Below, piece by piece: positions 23,918 through 31,954 of a DNA stretch of 64,000 bases (its first letter is position 1; each line of letters opens with the position of its first letter). This DNA is from Roseomonas mucosa (lineage in GTDB: Bacteria; Pseudomonadota; Alphaproteobacteria; Acetobacterales; Acetobacteraceae): assembly GCA_945878375.1 (NCBI GenBank), contig CAMDWG010000012.1:1-64000 (forward strand), given 5' to 3'. The translations under genes were made by a program, and so were the position numbers. The notes below the pieces were generated by a model, which saw nothing but the letters and a program-made list of their open reading frames with translations, had not been told where the DNA came from and ran no database searches.

Positions 23918-26607
23918 TCGCCTTCACGCTGAATGGCGCGCCGGTGGAAACCGACGCCCCCGGCTTCGCGCCCCTGTCGGACACGCTGCGGGAAGGGCTC
24001 GGCCTGACCGGCACGAAGGTGGGCTGCGAGGCCGGCGATTGCGGCGCCTGCACCATCCTGCTCGACGGCCAGCAGGCCTGCGCCTGCCTGGTGCCGACGG
24101 CGCAGGCCGAAGGCGCGCAGGTCACCACCATCGAGGCAAATGACCCGCTGCTGGCGCGGCTGCGCCTCGCCTTCCTTGCCCATGGCGCGGCGCAATGCGG
24201 CATCTGCTCGCCGGGCATGATCATGGCGGCGGCGGCGCTGCTGCGTCAAAACTCATCGCCGTCGCGCGACGCGGTCGCGGATGCGATCGGCGGGGTGCTG
24301 TGCCGCTGCACGGGCTATCTCAAGATCATCGATGCGGTGATGGATGCCGCGCCGTCCCTGCCCGTCGCGCCGGCGGCCGGTGAAGCGGTGGGCGCTTCGG
24401 TCACGCGGCTGGATGGCTGGGCGAAGGTCGCCGGCACGGATCGCTTCGGCGCGGACCAGGCGCCGGCCGATGCGCTCTGGCTCCGCGTGGTGCGCTCGCC
24501 ACATGCGCGGGCGCGCTTCACCCTGGGCGATCTGGGCGCGGCGGCGCGGCGGCTCGGGCTGGATCGCATTCTCTCCGCAGCGGATATCCCCGGCCGCAAC
24601 GCCTTCGGCATCATGCCGAACCTGAAAGACCAGCCGGCGCTGGCGGAAGCCGAGGTGCGCTTCCGCGGCGAAGCCGTGCTGATGCTGCTCGGGCCCCGTG
24701 CGGTGGTGGAGGCGGTGCGCGACGCCGAGCTGCCCATCGCCTGGGATCCCCTGCCCGCCCTGCACGGCGTCGCCGCCGCGACGGCGGAAGGCGCGCCGCT
24801 GCTGCACACGCATGCGCCCGGCAATGTGCTGGTGCGCGGCTACCTCGAGACCGGCGATGTCGCGGCGGGCCATGCGGCCGGCGCCGCCAGCGCGGAGGGC
24901 AACTTCCGCACCGCCTTCGTCGAACACGCCTATATCGAGCCCGAGGCCGGCCACGCCCTGCCCCTGCCCGACGGGGTCGAACTCTTCGCCTGCACCCAGG
25001 CCCCCTACATGGACCGTGAGGAGACGGCGCGCGTCGTCGGCCTGCCCGAGGACTCCGTGCTGATCCGCCCGAGCGCCTGCGGCGGCGGCTTCGGCGGCAA
25101 GCTCGATGTCTCCATCCAGCCGCTTCTGGCCGTCGCGGCGCGGGTCACGGGGCGGGCGGTGCGGATCGTCTATTCCCGCACGGAGAGCATGGCCTCCACC
25201 ACCAAGCGCCATCCGGCGGAATTGCGCGCGCGCATGTCCGCCGATGCGGAAGGCCGCTTCACGGCCTTCGAGCTGGATGGCGATTTCAACACCGGCGCCT
25301 ATGCCAGCTGGGGCCCGACGGTCGCGAACCGCGTGCCCGTTCATGCCTCCGGCCCCTATCGCGTGCCGCATGTCCGCAACCGCACGCGCGCCATCTACAC
25401 GAACGACACGCCGGCCGGCGCCTTTCGCGGCTTCGGCGTGCCGCAGGCCGCCATCGCGACGGAAAGCCTGGTGGATGAGCTGGCCGACAAGCTCGGGATG
25501 GATCGGTGGGAGATCCGCCGGCGCAACGCAATCGGCATCGGGGATGCCACGCCGTCCGGCCAGGTGCTGCATGCCTCGGCGGGGCTGCCGCAATGCCTGG
25601 ATGCGCTGAAGCCGGGCTGGGATGCGATGGTCGCCCGCGTCGCCGCGCATAATGCGACGGCCACGCGGCATCGGCTCGGCGCCGGCATTGCCTGCATGTG
25701 GTATGGCTGCGGCAATACCAGCATGTCGAACCCGTCGCGGATGCGCGTGGTACTGGCGCGCGACGGTGCGCTGACGCTGTTCAACGGCGCGGTGGATATC
25801 GGCCAGGGCAGCACGACGGTGATCGGGCAGATCTGCGCCGATGCGCTCGGCCTGCCGCTCGGCGCCTTCCGCTTCGTGCTGGGCGACACCGACCGCACGC
25901 ATGATGCCGGCAAGACCTCCGCATCCCGCCAGACCTTCGTCAGCGGCCGCGCGGCCTATGAAGCCGGGCGTGACCTGCGGCGGCGCATCCTCGCTTTGGC
26001 CAATGCGGGGGAGGATGCCGCGCTGGCGTTGGATGGCACGCGCCTGACCGTGAGCGACCGGGCGGGCGGCGATCGCGTGATCGACCTCGCCGCGCTGCCA
26101 GAGGATCTGGAAGGCGATGGGCGCTACGACCCGCCCACCACCGGGCTCGATGCGAAGGGCCAGGGCGTTCCCTATGCGACCTACGGCTTCGCCGCGCAGA
26201 TCGCGCTGGTCCGCGTCGATACCGTGCTCGGCACGGTGAAGGTGGAAGCGATCGAGGCCGCGCAGGATGTCGGCCGCGCGATCAACCCGCAGATGGTGCT
26301 GGGCCAGATCCATGGCGGCATCGCGCAGGGGCTTGGTCTCGCGCTGATGGAGGAATTCATCCCCGGCCGCACGGAGAACCTCCACGACTACCTGATCCCG
26401 ACCGCCGGCGACGTGCCGCCCATCCGCATCCATCTGGTCGAGGACCCGGAACCCGAAGGCCCCTATGGCGCCAAGGGGGTGGGGGAACCCGCGCTGGTGC
26501 CGACCGCGCCCGCCATCCTTGGCGCGATCCGCCACGCGGCGGGCGTCACCCTCCGCCAGGTGCCGGTCCTGCCGCATCGGCTGTGGGAGGCGATGCGTGA
26601 CAGATAA
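23914..26607 (+). CDS. Fused [2Fe-2S] + molybdopterin subunit of a xanthine-dehydrogenase-family hydroxylase
   Basis: An 897-residue fusion of the small (CoxS) and large (CoxL) subunits. Residues 1-145 hold two [2Fe-2S] sites: C38, C43, C46, C58 (plant-type) and C95, C98, C130, C132. After a linker (about 146-160) the molybdopterin part begins SVTRLDGWAKVAGTDRFGA. It contains the glycine-rich SACGGGFGGKLDV, AGAFRGFGVPQA and TSASRQTFVSG, and near residue 858 GVGEP with the conserved active-site Glu. Such enzymes add a water-derived OH next to a ring nitrogen. The frame is uninterrupted, so the fusion is genuine. It overlaps the next gene by 11 bases. Confidence 0.92.
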   Translation: MIAFTLNGAPVETDAPGFAPLSDTLREGLGLTGTKVGCEAGDCGACTILLDGQQACACLVPTAQAEGAQVTTIEANDPLLARLRLAFLAHGAAQCGICSPGMIMAAAALLRQNSSPSRDAVADAIGGVLCRCTGYLKIIDAVMDAAPSLPVAPAAGEAVGASVTRLDGWAKVAGTDRFGADQAPADALWLRVVRSPHARARFTLGDLGAAARRLGLDRILSAADIPGRNAFGIMPNLKDQPALAEAEVRFRGEAVLMLLGPRAVVEAVRDAELPIAWDPLPALHGVAAATAEGAPLLHTHAPGNVLVRGYLETGDVAAGHAAGAASAEGNFRTAFVEHAYIEPEAGHALPLPDGVELFACTQAPYMDREETARVVGLPEDSVLIRPSACGGGFGGKLDVSIQPLLAVAARVTGRAVRIVYSRTESMASTTKRHPAELRARMSADAEGRFTAFELDGDFNTGAYASWGPTVANRVPVHASGPYRVPHVRNRTRAIYTNDTPAGAFRGFGVPQAAIATESLVDELADKLGMDRWEIRRRNAIGIGDATPSGQVLHASAGLPQCLDALKPGWDAMVARVAAHNATATRHRLGAGIACMWYGCGNTSMSNPSRMRVVLARDGALTLFNGAVDIGQGSTTVIGQICADALGLPLGAFRFVLGDTDRTHDAGKTSASRQTFVSGRAAYEAGRDLRRRILALANAGEDAALALDGTRLTVSDRAGGDRVIDLAALPEDLEGDGRYDPPTTGLDAKGQGVPYATYGFAAQIALVRVDTVLGTVKVEAIEAAQDVGRAINPQMVLGQIHGGIAQGLGLALMEEFIPGRTENLHDYLIPTAGDVPPIRIHLVEDPEPEGPYGAKGVGEPALVPTAPAILGAIRHAAGVTLRQVPVLPHRLWEAMRDR

Positions 26608-28096
26608 CCCCGTCAGCGCCGAAGCCCGCAGCCTGAAATTCGGCCAGGCGGAAGGCGAGGGCATCATCCGCTGCGATGCCTGCCCGGTGCTGTGCCGCAT
26701 CCGCCCCGGCCGCGCCGGCGCCTGCAGCCGCTACGCCAATGAAGGCGGGCAACTGGTCCGCACCGATCCTGCGGTGGCGCTGGCGCACAGCGTGGAGGGC
26801 GGCGGGAAGGTGGTCGCCTTCGCGGAAGGCGGCTGGGACGGCAAGCTGCTCGATCCCGCGCGCAGCTTCATCACCGGCATCGGCGCCGGCACCACCTATC
26901 CGGACTACAAGCCCGCGCCCTTCATCGTCGGCGCCACCCATGCGGGCGTCGATACCGTCACCGTCGTGACAGAGGGAATCTTCAGCTATTGCGGCGTGAA
27001 GGTGAAGATCGACACCGACCGCCACCTCGGCCCCGAAGCCGCGCCCGTGCGCGCGCGGGGCGAACAGGTGGGGCATGTCACCACCGCCGAATATGGCAGC
27101 CAGATGCTGAGCCTCGGCGGTGTGCGGCACCTGACGGGCGGCAGCAAGAAGGAAGGCACCGTCACCTGCGAGACGCTGCTGGCCCTCTGCGCGGGGGACG
27201 CGGTCACGCTGACCATCGATGGCGGGCATGAGGTGGTGGTGCAGGCCGGCCAGGCGCCCATCGTGGATGGCACGCCGGAGCGACGCATGCGGGTTGGCTG
27301 CGGCAGCGCGACCATCGGCATCTTCGCGCAGCAATGGCTCGGCCATGCTGATGAGGTGATCGTGGTGGATGACCACATCACCGGCGTGCTGACCGAACAC
27401 CAGGCGGGCAAGGTGCTGGGCATGCGCGCGGCGGGGATCCGCGTGCGCGGGCGGCGGTCCACGCCGGGGCGCTATTTCCAGGTGGCCAATCCGGGCCTCG
27501 GCTGGGGCGGGACGGACATCACCGACCCGCTTTCCATCATCGACGCCATCGACCCCAAGACCGCCTGGCCCGGCCTACGCCTGCTGCTGACCTCCACCAC
27601 CGGCGAAGACGCGCTGTGGTGCGTGCTGGACGACCAGCTGCGCTCCGTCCCGGCGGAGATGCCCGCGCCCGTCCGCCGCGTGGTCGATCGCATCGGCGAG
27701 AATTGCGAGCCCTCGCTCTGCACCGTGCTGTTCATGGCAGGCGCCGGCGGTTCGCTGCGCGCGGGCGTCACCGACAACCCGGTGCGGCTGACGCGGGCCG
27801 TCGCATCCGGCGAGGTGCGGGTGACGATGGGCGGGGCGCCCGCCTATCTCTGGCCAGGCGGCGGCATCACGGTGATGGCCGATGTGCTGCGCCTGCCGAA
27901 GAAGGCCTTCGGCTACGTCCCCACCCCCGCCCTCGTCGCGCCGATCGAATTCACCCTGCCGCGTGCGCTCTACGCCGAACTCGGCGGGCATATGGCGGAG
28001 ATCGTGCCCGTCGAGACCCTGCTGCGCGGCCTCGGCGACCAGCTGCGGGTCGAGGGGTGGATGCCCGGCAATCCCTGGCCCTTCGACGCGCCATGA
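26597..28096 (+). CDS. 6-hydroxynicotinate reductase family iron-sulfur flavoprotein
   Basis: A 499-residue homologue of 6-hydroxynicotinate reductase (Hnr), which in Eubacterium barkeri reduces the hydroxylated pyridine ring to a cyclic enamide and carries covalent flavin plus Fe-S clusters. Here an N-terminal cysteine cluster (C26, C29, C33, C43 in CDACPVLCRIRPGRAGACSR) likely binds Fe-S. Seven more Cys are scattered (132, 191, 198, 235, 342, 370, 375). GCGSATIG at 234-241 is a weak candidate for flavin attachment. Start is GTG with GGGAGG 6 bases upstream, inside the previous gene. It follows a ring hydroxylase and precedes an ApbE-superfamily gene, so a ring-reduction step is likely. The substrate is not known. 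Confidence 0.82.
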   Translation: MTDNPVSAEARSLKFGQAEGEGIIRCDACPVLCRIRPGRAGACSRYANEGGQLVRTDPAVALAHSVEGGGKVVAFAEGGWDGKLLDPARSFITGIGAGTTYPDYKPAPFIVGATHAGVDTVTVVTEGIFSYCGVKVKIDTDRHLGPEAAPVRARGEQVGHVTTAEYGSQMLSLGGVRHLTGGSKKEGTVTCETLLALCAGDAVTLTIDGGHEVVVQAGQAPIVDGTPERRMRVGCGSATIGIFAQQWLGHADEVIVVDDHITGVLTEHQAGKVLGMRAAGIRVRGRRSTPGRYFQVANPGLGWGGTDITDPLSIIDAIDPKTAWPGLRLLLTSTTGEDALWCVLDDQLRSVPAEMPAPVRRVVDRIGENCEPSLCTVLFMAGAGGSLRAGVTDNPVRLTRAVASGEVRVTMGGAPAYLWPGGGITVMADVLRLPKKAFGYVPTPALVAPIEFTLPRALYAELGGHMAEIVPVETLLRGLGDQLRVEGWMPGNPWPFDAP

Positions 28097-28962
28097 CCGG
28101 GGCGACGGTCCAGCGCCTCGACGGCGGGCGGCTGCATTGCAGCCACGGGCCGATCGATGTGGTGCTGGCCGGCTTCGGCCCGCCAGAGGCCGTGCGCGCC
28201 GCAGAGGCCGCGGCCGCGCGGCGGTTCCACACGATCCTGGATGAACTGGTGGCGGAACTGCCAGCGCTACGCCGCCCGGTCGGCTCGGCCCCGCATCTGG
28301 AAGGCGCCGTCGCGCGCCGGATGCGCGATGCCTGCGCCCCCTTCGCGGCGCAGGGTATCTTCGTCACCGCGATGGCCGCCGTGGCCGGCGCGGTTGCGGA
28401 TACGCTGCTGGCGGCGATGCGAGAGGCCGCGCCCGATCTGACCCGCGCCTATGTGAATGATGGCGGCGACATCGCGGTCTTCGCGGCGCCGGGCGAGTCG
28501 CTCGCCATCGGCCTCGCAGCCGCCCCCTTCCCCGGCACGGCTTTCGACGGCGCGCTGCGGATCGGCGCTGGCGACGGGATCGGGGGGGTTGCGACATCCG
28601 GCCGGCATGGCCGGTCCTTCTCGCTGGGCATCGCCGATGCGGTGACGGTGCTGGCGCGGGATGCCGCGACGGCGGATGCCGCCGCGACGCTGATCGCGAA
28701 CGCCGTGGACCTCGTGAGCCCCGCCATCGCCCGCCGCCCGGCGCGGGACCTCGACCCGGATAGCGACCTGGGCGAGCGGCCGGTGGTCGTCGCCTGCAGC
28801 GCCCTGGCGCCGGATGAGGTCGCGGCGGCGCTCGCGGCCGGCCTGGCGCGGGCCGAGGCCTGGTGCCGGGCCGGGCTCATCCGCGGCGCGGCGCTGCGGC
28901 TGGCCGGCGAGGCGCGGCTGGCCGGCACCCCCTTCCCCGCCCTGACGGAGCAGTTCGCATGA
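28093..28962 (+). CDS. UPF0280 family protein (ApbE superfamily)
   Basis: A 289-residue UPF0280 protein. The family signature GGVATSGRHGRSFSLGIADA lies at 164-183, and NDGGDIAV at 122-129 matches the NxGGD element of ApbE flavin transferases. No signal peptide is present, unlike periplasmic ApbE. ApbE proteins attach FMN to Thr/Ser of target proteins; the function of UPF0280 is not established to my knowledge. Its place directly after an Hnr-like gene (ATGA overlap), whose studied relative has covalent flavin, makes a dedicated cytoplasmic flavinylation role attractive. That role is inference. Confidence 0.87.
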   Translation: MTGATVQRLDGGRLHCSHGPIDVVLAGFGPPEAVRAAEAAAARRFHTILDELVAELPALRRPVGSAPHLEGAVARRMRDACAPFAAQGIFVTAMAAVAGAVADTLLAAMREAAPDLTRAYVNDGGDIAVFAAPGESLAIGLAAAPFPGTAFDGALRIGAGDGIGGVATSGRHGRSFSLGIADAVTVLARDAATADAAATLIANAVDLVSPAIARRPARDLDPDSDLGERPVVVACSALAPDEVAAALAAGLARAEAWCRAGLIRGAALRLAGEARLAGTPFPALTEQFA

Positions 28963-29546
28963 CCCAGGACCTCGCCATCCGGAAGACCATCCTGCATGTC
29001 GAGGAAGTGCACCACGATGGCGGACCGCCTCGGGACAAGCCGGTGCTGAAGGGCTGGTGCGCCGTGATCCTCGCGAACCCCTTCGCCGGCCGCTACGAGC
29101 CCGAGCTGATGTGGATGATGGAGGCGATGAAGCCCATCGGGCTGATGGTGGCGGAGCGGCTGCTGGCCGGGCTCGGCGGCGATCCGGATGCGGTGGAGGC
29201 CTATGGCAAGGGCGGGCTGGTCGGCAGCGCGGGGGAATTGGAGCACGGCGCGCTGTGGCATGTCGCAGGCGGCTATGCGATGCGCGGGCTGCTCGGCAAG
29301 GCGCTGGCCATCGTGCCATCGATGACCAAGGTCGGCCCGATGGGGGCGGTGCTGGACCTGCCGATCCATCATCGCAACGCCGCCTATGTGCGGAGCCACT
29401 TCGACGGCATCACCTGCGTCGTCCCCGACGCCCCCCGGCCCGACGAGATCCTGTTCGCCCTGGCCATGACCACCGGGCCGCGCCCGCATGCCCGCGTGGG
29501 CGGGCTGACGCAGGACGCCATCGCCCAATGGGACGGCCAGCGGTAA
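28959..29546 (+). CDS. DUF1185 / amino acid synthesis family (AA_synth) protein
   Basis: A 195-residue cytosolic alpha/beta protein of PF06684, whose name (amino acid synthesis) reflects old annotation, not a proven activity. Recognisable segments are IRKTILHVEEVHHDGG at the N terminus, KGWCAVILANPFAGRYEPEL, YGKGGLVGSAGELEHGALWH and LDLPIHHRNAAYVRSHFDG. It is ATGA-coupled to UPF0280 and is the last gene of the unit. From memory, homologues recur beside Hnr-like and UPF0280 genes in proteobacteria, which suggests an enzymatic step on the ring-reduced or ring-opened intermediate. Conserved Glu/His residues (GELEHG, IHHRN) are candidates for catalysis. Confidence 0.85.
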   Translation: MTQDLAIRKTILHVEEVHHDGGPPRDKPVLKGWCAVILANPFAGRYEPELMWMMEAMKPIGLMVAERLLAGLGGDPDAVEAYGKGGLVGSAGELEHGALWHVAGGYAMRGLLGKALAIVPSMTKVGPMGAVLDLPIHHRNAAYVRSHFDGITCVVPDAPRPDEILFALAMTTGPRPHARVGGLTQDAIAQWDGQR

Positions 29547-29631
29547 TGCACCCCGACACGTCTGATCGGCTTTGATCCGAGGCCCCGGGGAACGACTTCC
29601 CGTCAGGCCCCCGAACCCCCATACATCAGGC

Positions 29632-30600
29632 ATGCCTATCCGTTCCGCCGCGATCATCGGGGCCGGCCTTGCCGGTCTGGCCTGCGCCAAGACGCTGGCC
29701 GCGCATGGCGTCGCCGCGCGCCTGTTCGACAAGGGCCGCGCGCCAGGCGGCCGGCTGGCCACGCGGCGCGCGGAGGCCGAGGGGCGCAGCTTCACCTTCG
29801 ACCATGGCGCCCAATACCTGACCGCGCGCGGCCCCTTGTTCCGCGCCACGCTGGACGCGCTGGATGCGCAGCCCTGGCTTGGTGGGGAGATGCGGGTCGG
29901 CATGCCGCGCATGTCCGCCCTGCCCCGCGCGCTCGCCGAAGGCCTCGACGTCACATTGGGGCGGGAGGTGGTGGAGATCGCGGGCGAACCGGGCGCCTGG
30001 ATGCTGCGCCACGCCGCCCCCCGCCGTCCCGGCGGGCCGCCAGCCGAGGGATTGGGGGAATCCGGCCCCTTCGAGGCGGTGCTGGTCACCGCCCCATCGC
30101 CCCAGGCCGCCGCCCTGCTGGCCCGCCCTGCGCCCACCCTGGCGCAGGTGGTCGAACTGGTGGAGATGGCCCCCTGCTGGACCCTGATGGCCGCCTTCCC
30201 CCGGCGGCTGGACCTACCCGACCAGATCCGGCCGGAGGCGGGGGAGATCGCCTCCGCCGTCCGCGACAGCTCGAAGCCCGGCCGCGACGCGGGCAGCGAA
30301 TGCTGGGTGGTGCAGGCCGGCCCCGCCTGGACGCGCGAGCATCTGGAACAGGCCGAGCCGGTGGTGCGCGAAGCGCTGCTCGCCGCTTTCGCGCAACTGG
30401 CCGGGCAGACGCTGCCGGCGCCCAACTTCGCTGCCGCGCATCGCTGGCGGTTTGCCCTGGTGGAAAAGCCCCTCGGCGCGCCCTGCCTGTGGGACCCCGC
30501 CCTCGGCATCGGCGCGGCGGGCGATTGGTGCATCGCCCCCCGGGCGGAAGCCGCGATGACGAGCGGCATGGCCCTGGCCGCCGCCCTGGCGGGCGGCTGA
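29632..30600 (+). CDS. Renalase-like NAD(P)/FAD-dependent oxidoreductase
   Basis: A 322-residue flavoprotein. The N-terminal Rossmann motif is AAIIGAGLAGLACAKTLAAHG with GRAPGGRLATRRA following (quoted in part: IGAGLAGLACA, APGGRLATRR). FDHGAQYLTARGP is the bacterial renalase-like signature. VLVTAPSPQAAALL and a C-terminal GDWCIAPRAEAAMTSG complete the FAD domain. Bacterial renalases oxidise isomeric dihydro-NAD(P); other members act on amines. The ATG at 29632 gives the canonical start. Its stop overlaps the next start (TGATG), placing it in a five- or six-gene operon of small housekeeping-like genes separate from the heterocycle unit. Confidence 0.85.
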   Translation: MPIRSAAIIGAGLAGLACAKTLAAHGVAARLFDKGRAPGGRLATRRAEAEGRSFTFDHGAQYLTARGPLFRATLDALDAQPWLGGEMRVGMPRMSALPRALAEGLDVTLGREVVEIAGEPGAWMLRHAAPRRPGGPPAEGLGESGPFEAVLVTAPSPQAAALLARPAPTLAQVVELVEMAPCWTLMAAFPRRLDLPDQIRPEAGEIASAVRDSSKPGRDAGSECWVVQAGPAWTREHLEQAEPVVREALLAAFAQLAGQTLPAPNFAAAHRWRFALVEKPLGAPCLWDPALGIGAAGDWCIAPRAEAAMTSGMALAAALAGG

Positions 30601-31190
30601 TGCCGCCCCAGCCCGACCCCGAGTCCGACCCGGCGCTGGAGGAGTGCCTTGCGGAGGCCTTCCGCCGCCTGTCCCGCGGCGTCGCGGATCGACGCTCCGC
30701 CTTCCACACCCCGACGCTCGCCACCATCGGCGCCGATGGCGCGCCGCAGGCCCGGACCGTGGTGCTGCGCGGCTTCGACGTGGCGTCGCGCCGGCTGCGG
30801 ATGCACACCGATGGGCGGTCCGCCAAGGCGGCGGAGTTGGCGCGGGACGCGCGCTGCGCGCTGCACCTGTATGACCCGGGCGCGAAGCTGCAGCTGCGCC
30901 TGTCCGGACGCGCCACGCTGCATGCCGAGGATGCGGTGGCGGAGCAGGGCTGGGCGGATAGCCGCGACTTCTCCCGCATGTGCTACGCGATCGAGCCGGC
31001 GCCGGGCACGCCTATCGCCGCGCCGCCGCCCGCCCCGCGCGATGCCCTGGCCGGGCGTGCGGCCTTCCGCGTGATCCTGCTGCGCTTCGAGCGGCTGGAA
31101 TGGTTGGAACTCGCCGCCGGCGGCCATCGGCGTGCCTGCTTCACCTGGGCGGACGATACAGCGCCCGCCATGACCTGGCTGGTGCCGTGA
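30600..31190 (+). CDS. Pyridoxamine 5'-phosphate oxidase family flavin-binding protein
   Basis: A 196-residue split-barrel flavoprotein. FHTPTLATIGADGAPQARTVVLRGFD matches the FMN-site strand pair of PNPOx-like proteins (shown in parts: FHTPTLATIG, ARTVVLRGFD). LRMHTDGRSAKAAEL and ALHLYDPGAKLQLRLSG follow. The C-terminal segment FRVILLRFERLEWLEL is typical of a PNPOx-like group that is not authentic PdxH, because the PdxH C-terminal dimerisation RxW motif is missing. Probably an FMN-dependent oxidoreductase of unknown substrate. The start overlaps the previous stop by one base. Confidence 0.82.
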   Translation: MPPQPDPESDPALEECLAEAFRRLSRGVADRRSAFHTPTLATIGADGAPQARTVVLRGFDVASRRLRMHTDGRSAKAAELARDARCALHLYDPGAKLQLRLSGRATLHAEDAVAEQGWADSRDFSRMCYAIEPAPGTPIAAPPPAPRDALAGRAAFRVILLRFERLEWLELAAGGHRRACFTWADDTAPAMTWLVP

Positions 31191-31200
31191 GGAGGGCGTC

Positions 31201-31476
31201 GTGACCGACCATGAGGCGATCGCCGCCGAGATCCTGCGCCAGACCACCGAACGCGGCCCCGACAAGTCGATCTGCCCGAGCGAGGTCGCCCGCGCCCTGG
31301 CGGCGGAGGAAGACGCCTGGCGACGCCTGCTCGGCCCAGTCCGCGCCACCGCCATCCGCCTGGCGCGCGACGGCCGGGTGGAGGTGCTGCGGAAGGGCAA
31401 GCCCGTCGATCCCGAAGCCGGCATCCGCGGCGTGATCCGCCTGCGGATCGCCGCCACGCCCGCCGAGGAAGGATGA
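31201..31476 (+). CDS. DUF3253 family protein
   Basis: A 91-residue small protein starting with GTG after a GGAGG-like site (GTGAGGAGGGCGTC). The layout HEAIAAEILRQTTERGPDKSICPSEVARALA, a winged-helix-like fold, followed by WRRLLGPVRATAIRLARDGRVEVLRKGKPVDP is the DUF3253 pattern (given here in parts). Proteins of this family are found near S-2-hydroxy-acid or photolyase-type oxidoreductase genes and may bind nucleic acid; no function is proven. It is ATGA-coupled to the DUF1499 gene. Confidence 0.85.
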   Translation: MTDHEAIAAEILRQTTERGPDKSICPSEVARALAAEEDAWRRLLGPVRATAIRLARDGRVEVLRKGKPVDPEAGIRGVIRLRIAATPAEEG

Positions 31477-31916
31477 CCATGCTGCAGATGATGCTCGGCC
31501 GCGGCACCGCCGGCCTGCCCCCGGCGGAGCGGATCGACTTCCCGACGCTCCGCCTGCCGACCTCCCCCAACGCGCATCTCGCCGCGCCGCCGGGCGCGAC
31601 GAATGAACGGCATGAGACGGTGCCGCTGCTGCCCGTCCCGGCCGACCGCGCCTGGAGCGTGCTGCGCGCGCTGGGCGACGGGATGGAGCGGGTGTGGAAG
31701 ATGGCGGAGTGGCCGGAGGCCCGGCAAGCGCAATGGGTCGCGCGCACCCGGCTGATGAACTACCCCGACCTGATCAACGCGCAGATCGTGGAGATGCCGG
31801 GCGGCGTGGGGGTGTTCCTCTATTCGCGCAGCCTTGTTGGCTATTCCGACCTCGGCGTGAATGCGAAGCGGGTCGCCGCCTGGCGCAGCGCCTTCGACGC
31901 GGCGCTGGCACGGTAA
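31473..31916 (+). CDS. DUF1499 family protein
   Basis: A 147-residue protein with the DUF1499 core: LPTSPNAHLAAPPG, VPADRAWSVLRALGDGMERV and the C-terminal SRSLVGYSDLGVNAKRVAAW. No signal peptide or membrane helix is obvious, whereas many relatives are exported lipoproteins. Function unknown. It overlaps DUF3253 by four bases and precedes an ABC transporter gene by 38 bases, in the same orientation. Confidence 0.83.
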   Translation: MTMLQMMLGRGTAGLPPAERIDFPTLRLPTSPNAHLAAPPGATNERHETVPLLPVPADRAWSVLRALGDGMERVWKMAEWPEARQAQWVARTRLMNYPDLINAQIVEMPGGVGVFLYSRSLVGYSDLGVNAKRVAAWRSAFDAALAR

Positions 31917-31954
31917 CGGCGGGCAGGCCAGCACCGAAGCGGCAGGAGAGCGTG

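Noticed and set aside
4253-26700. Very long minus-strand and off-frame ORFs (for example 24253-26700 and 15909-17579)
   Set aside because: They are mirror frames of GC-rich genes, rich in Arg, His, Gln and Ala, with no domain, and are fully overlapped by well supported genes.
31952-31954. GTG immediately before the ATG of the ABC transporter as start
   Set aside because: The ATG at 31955 has better spacing to AGGAG and gives the usual N terminus.
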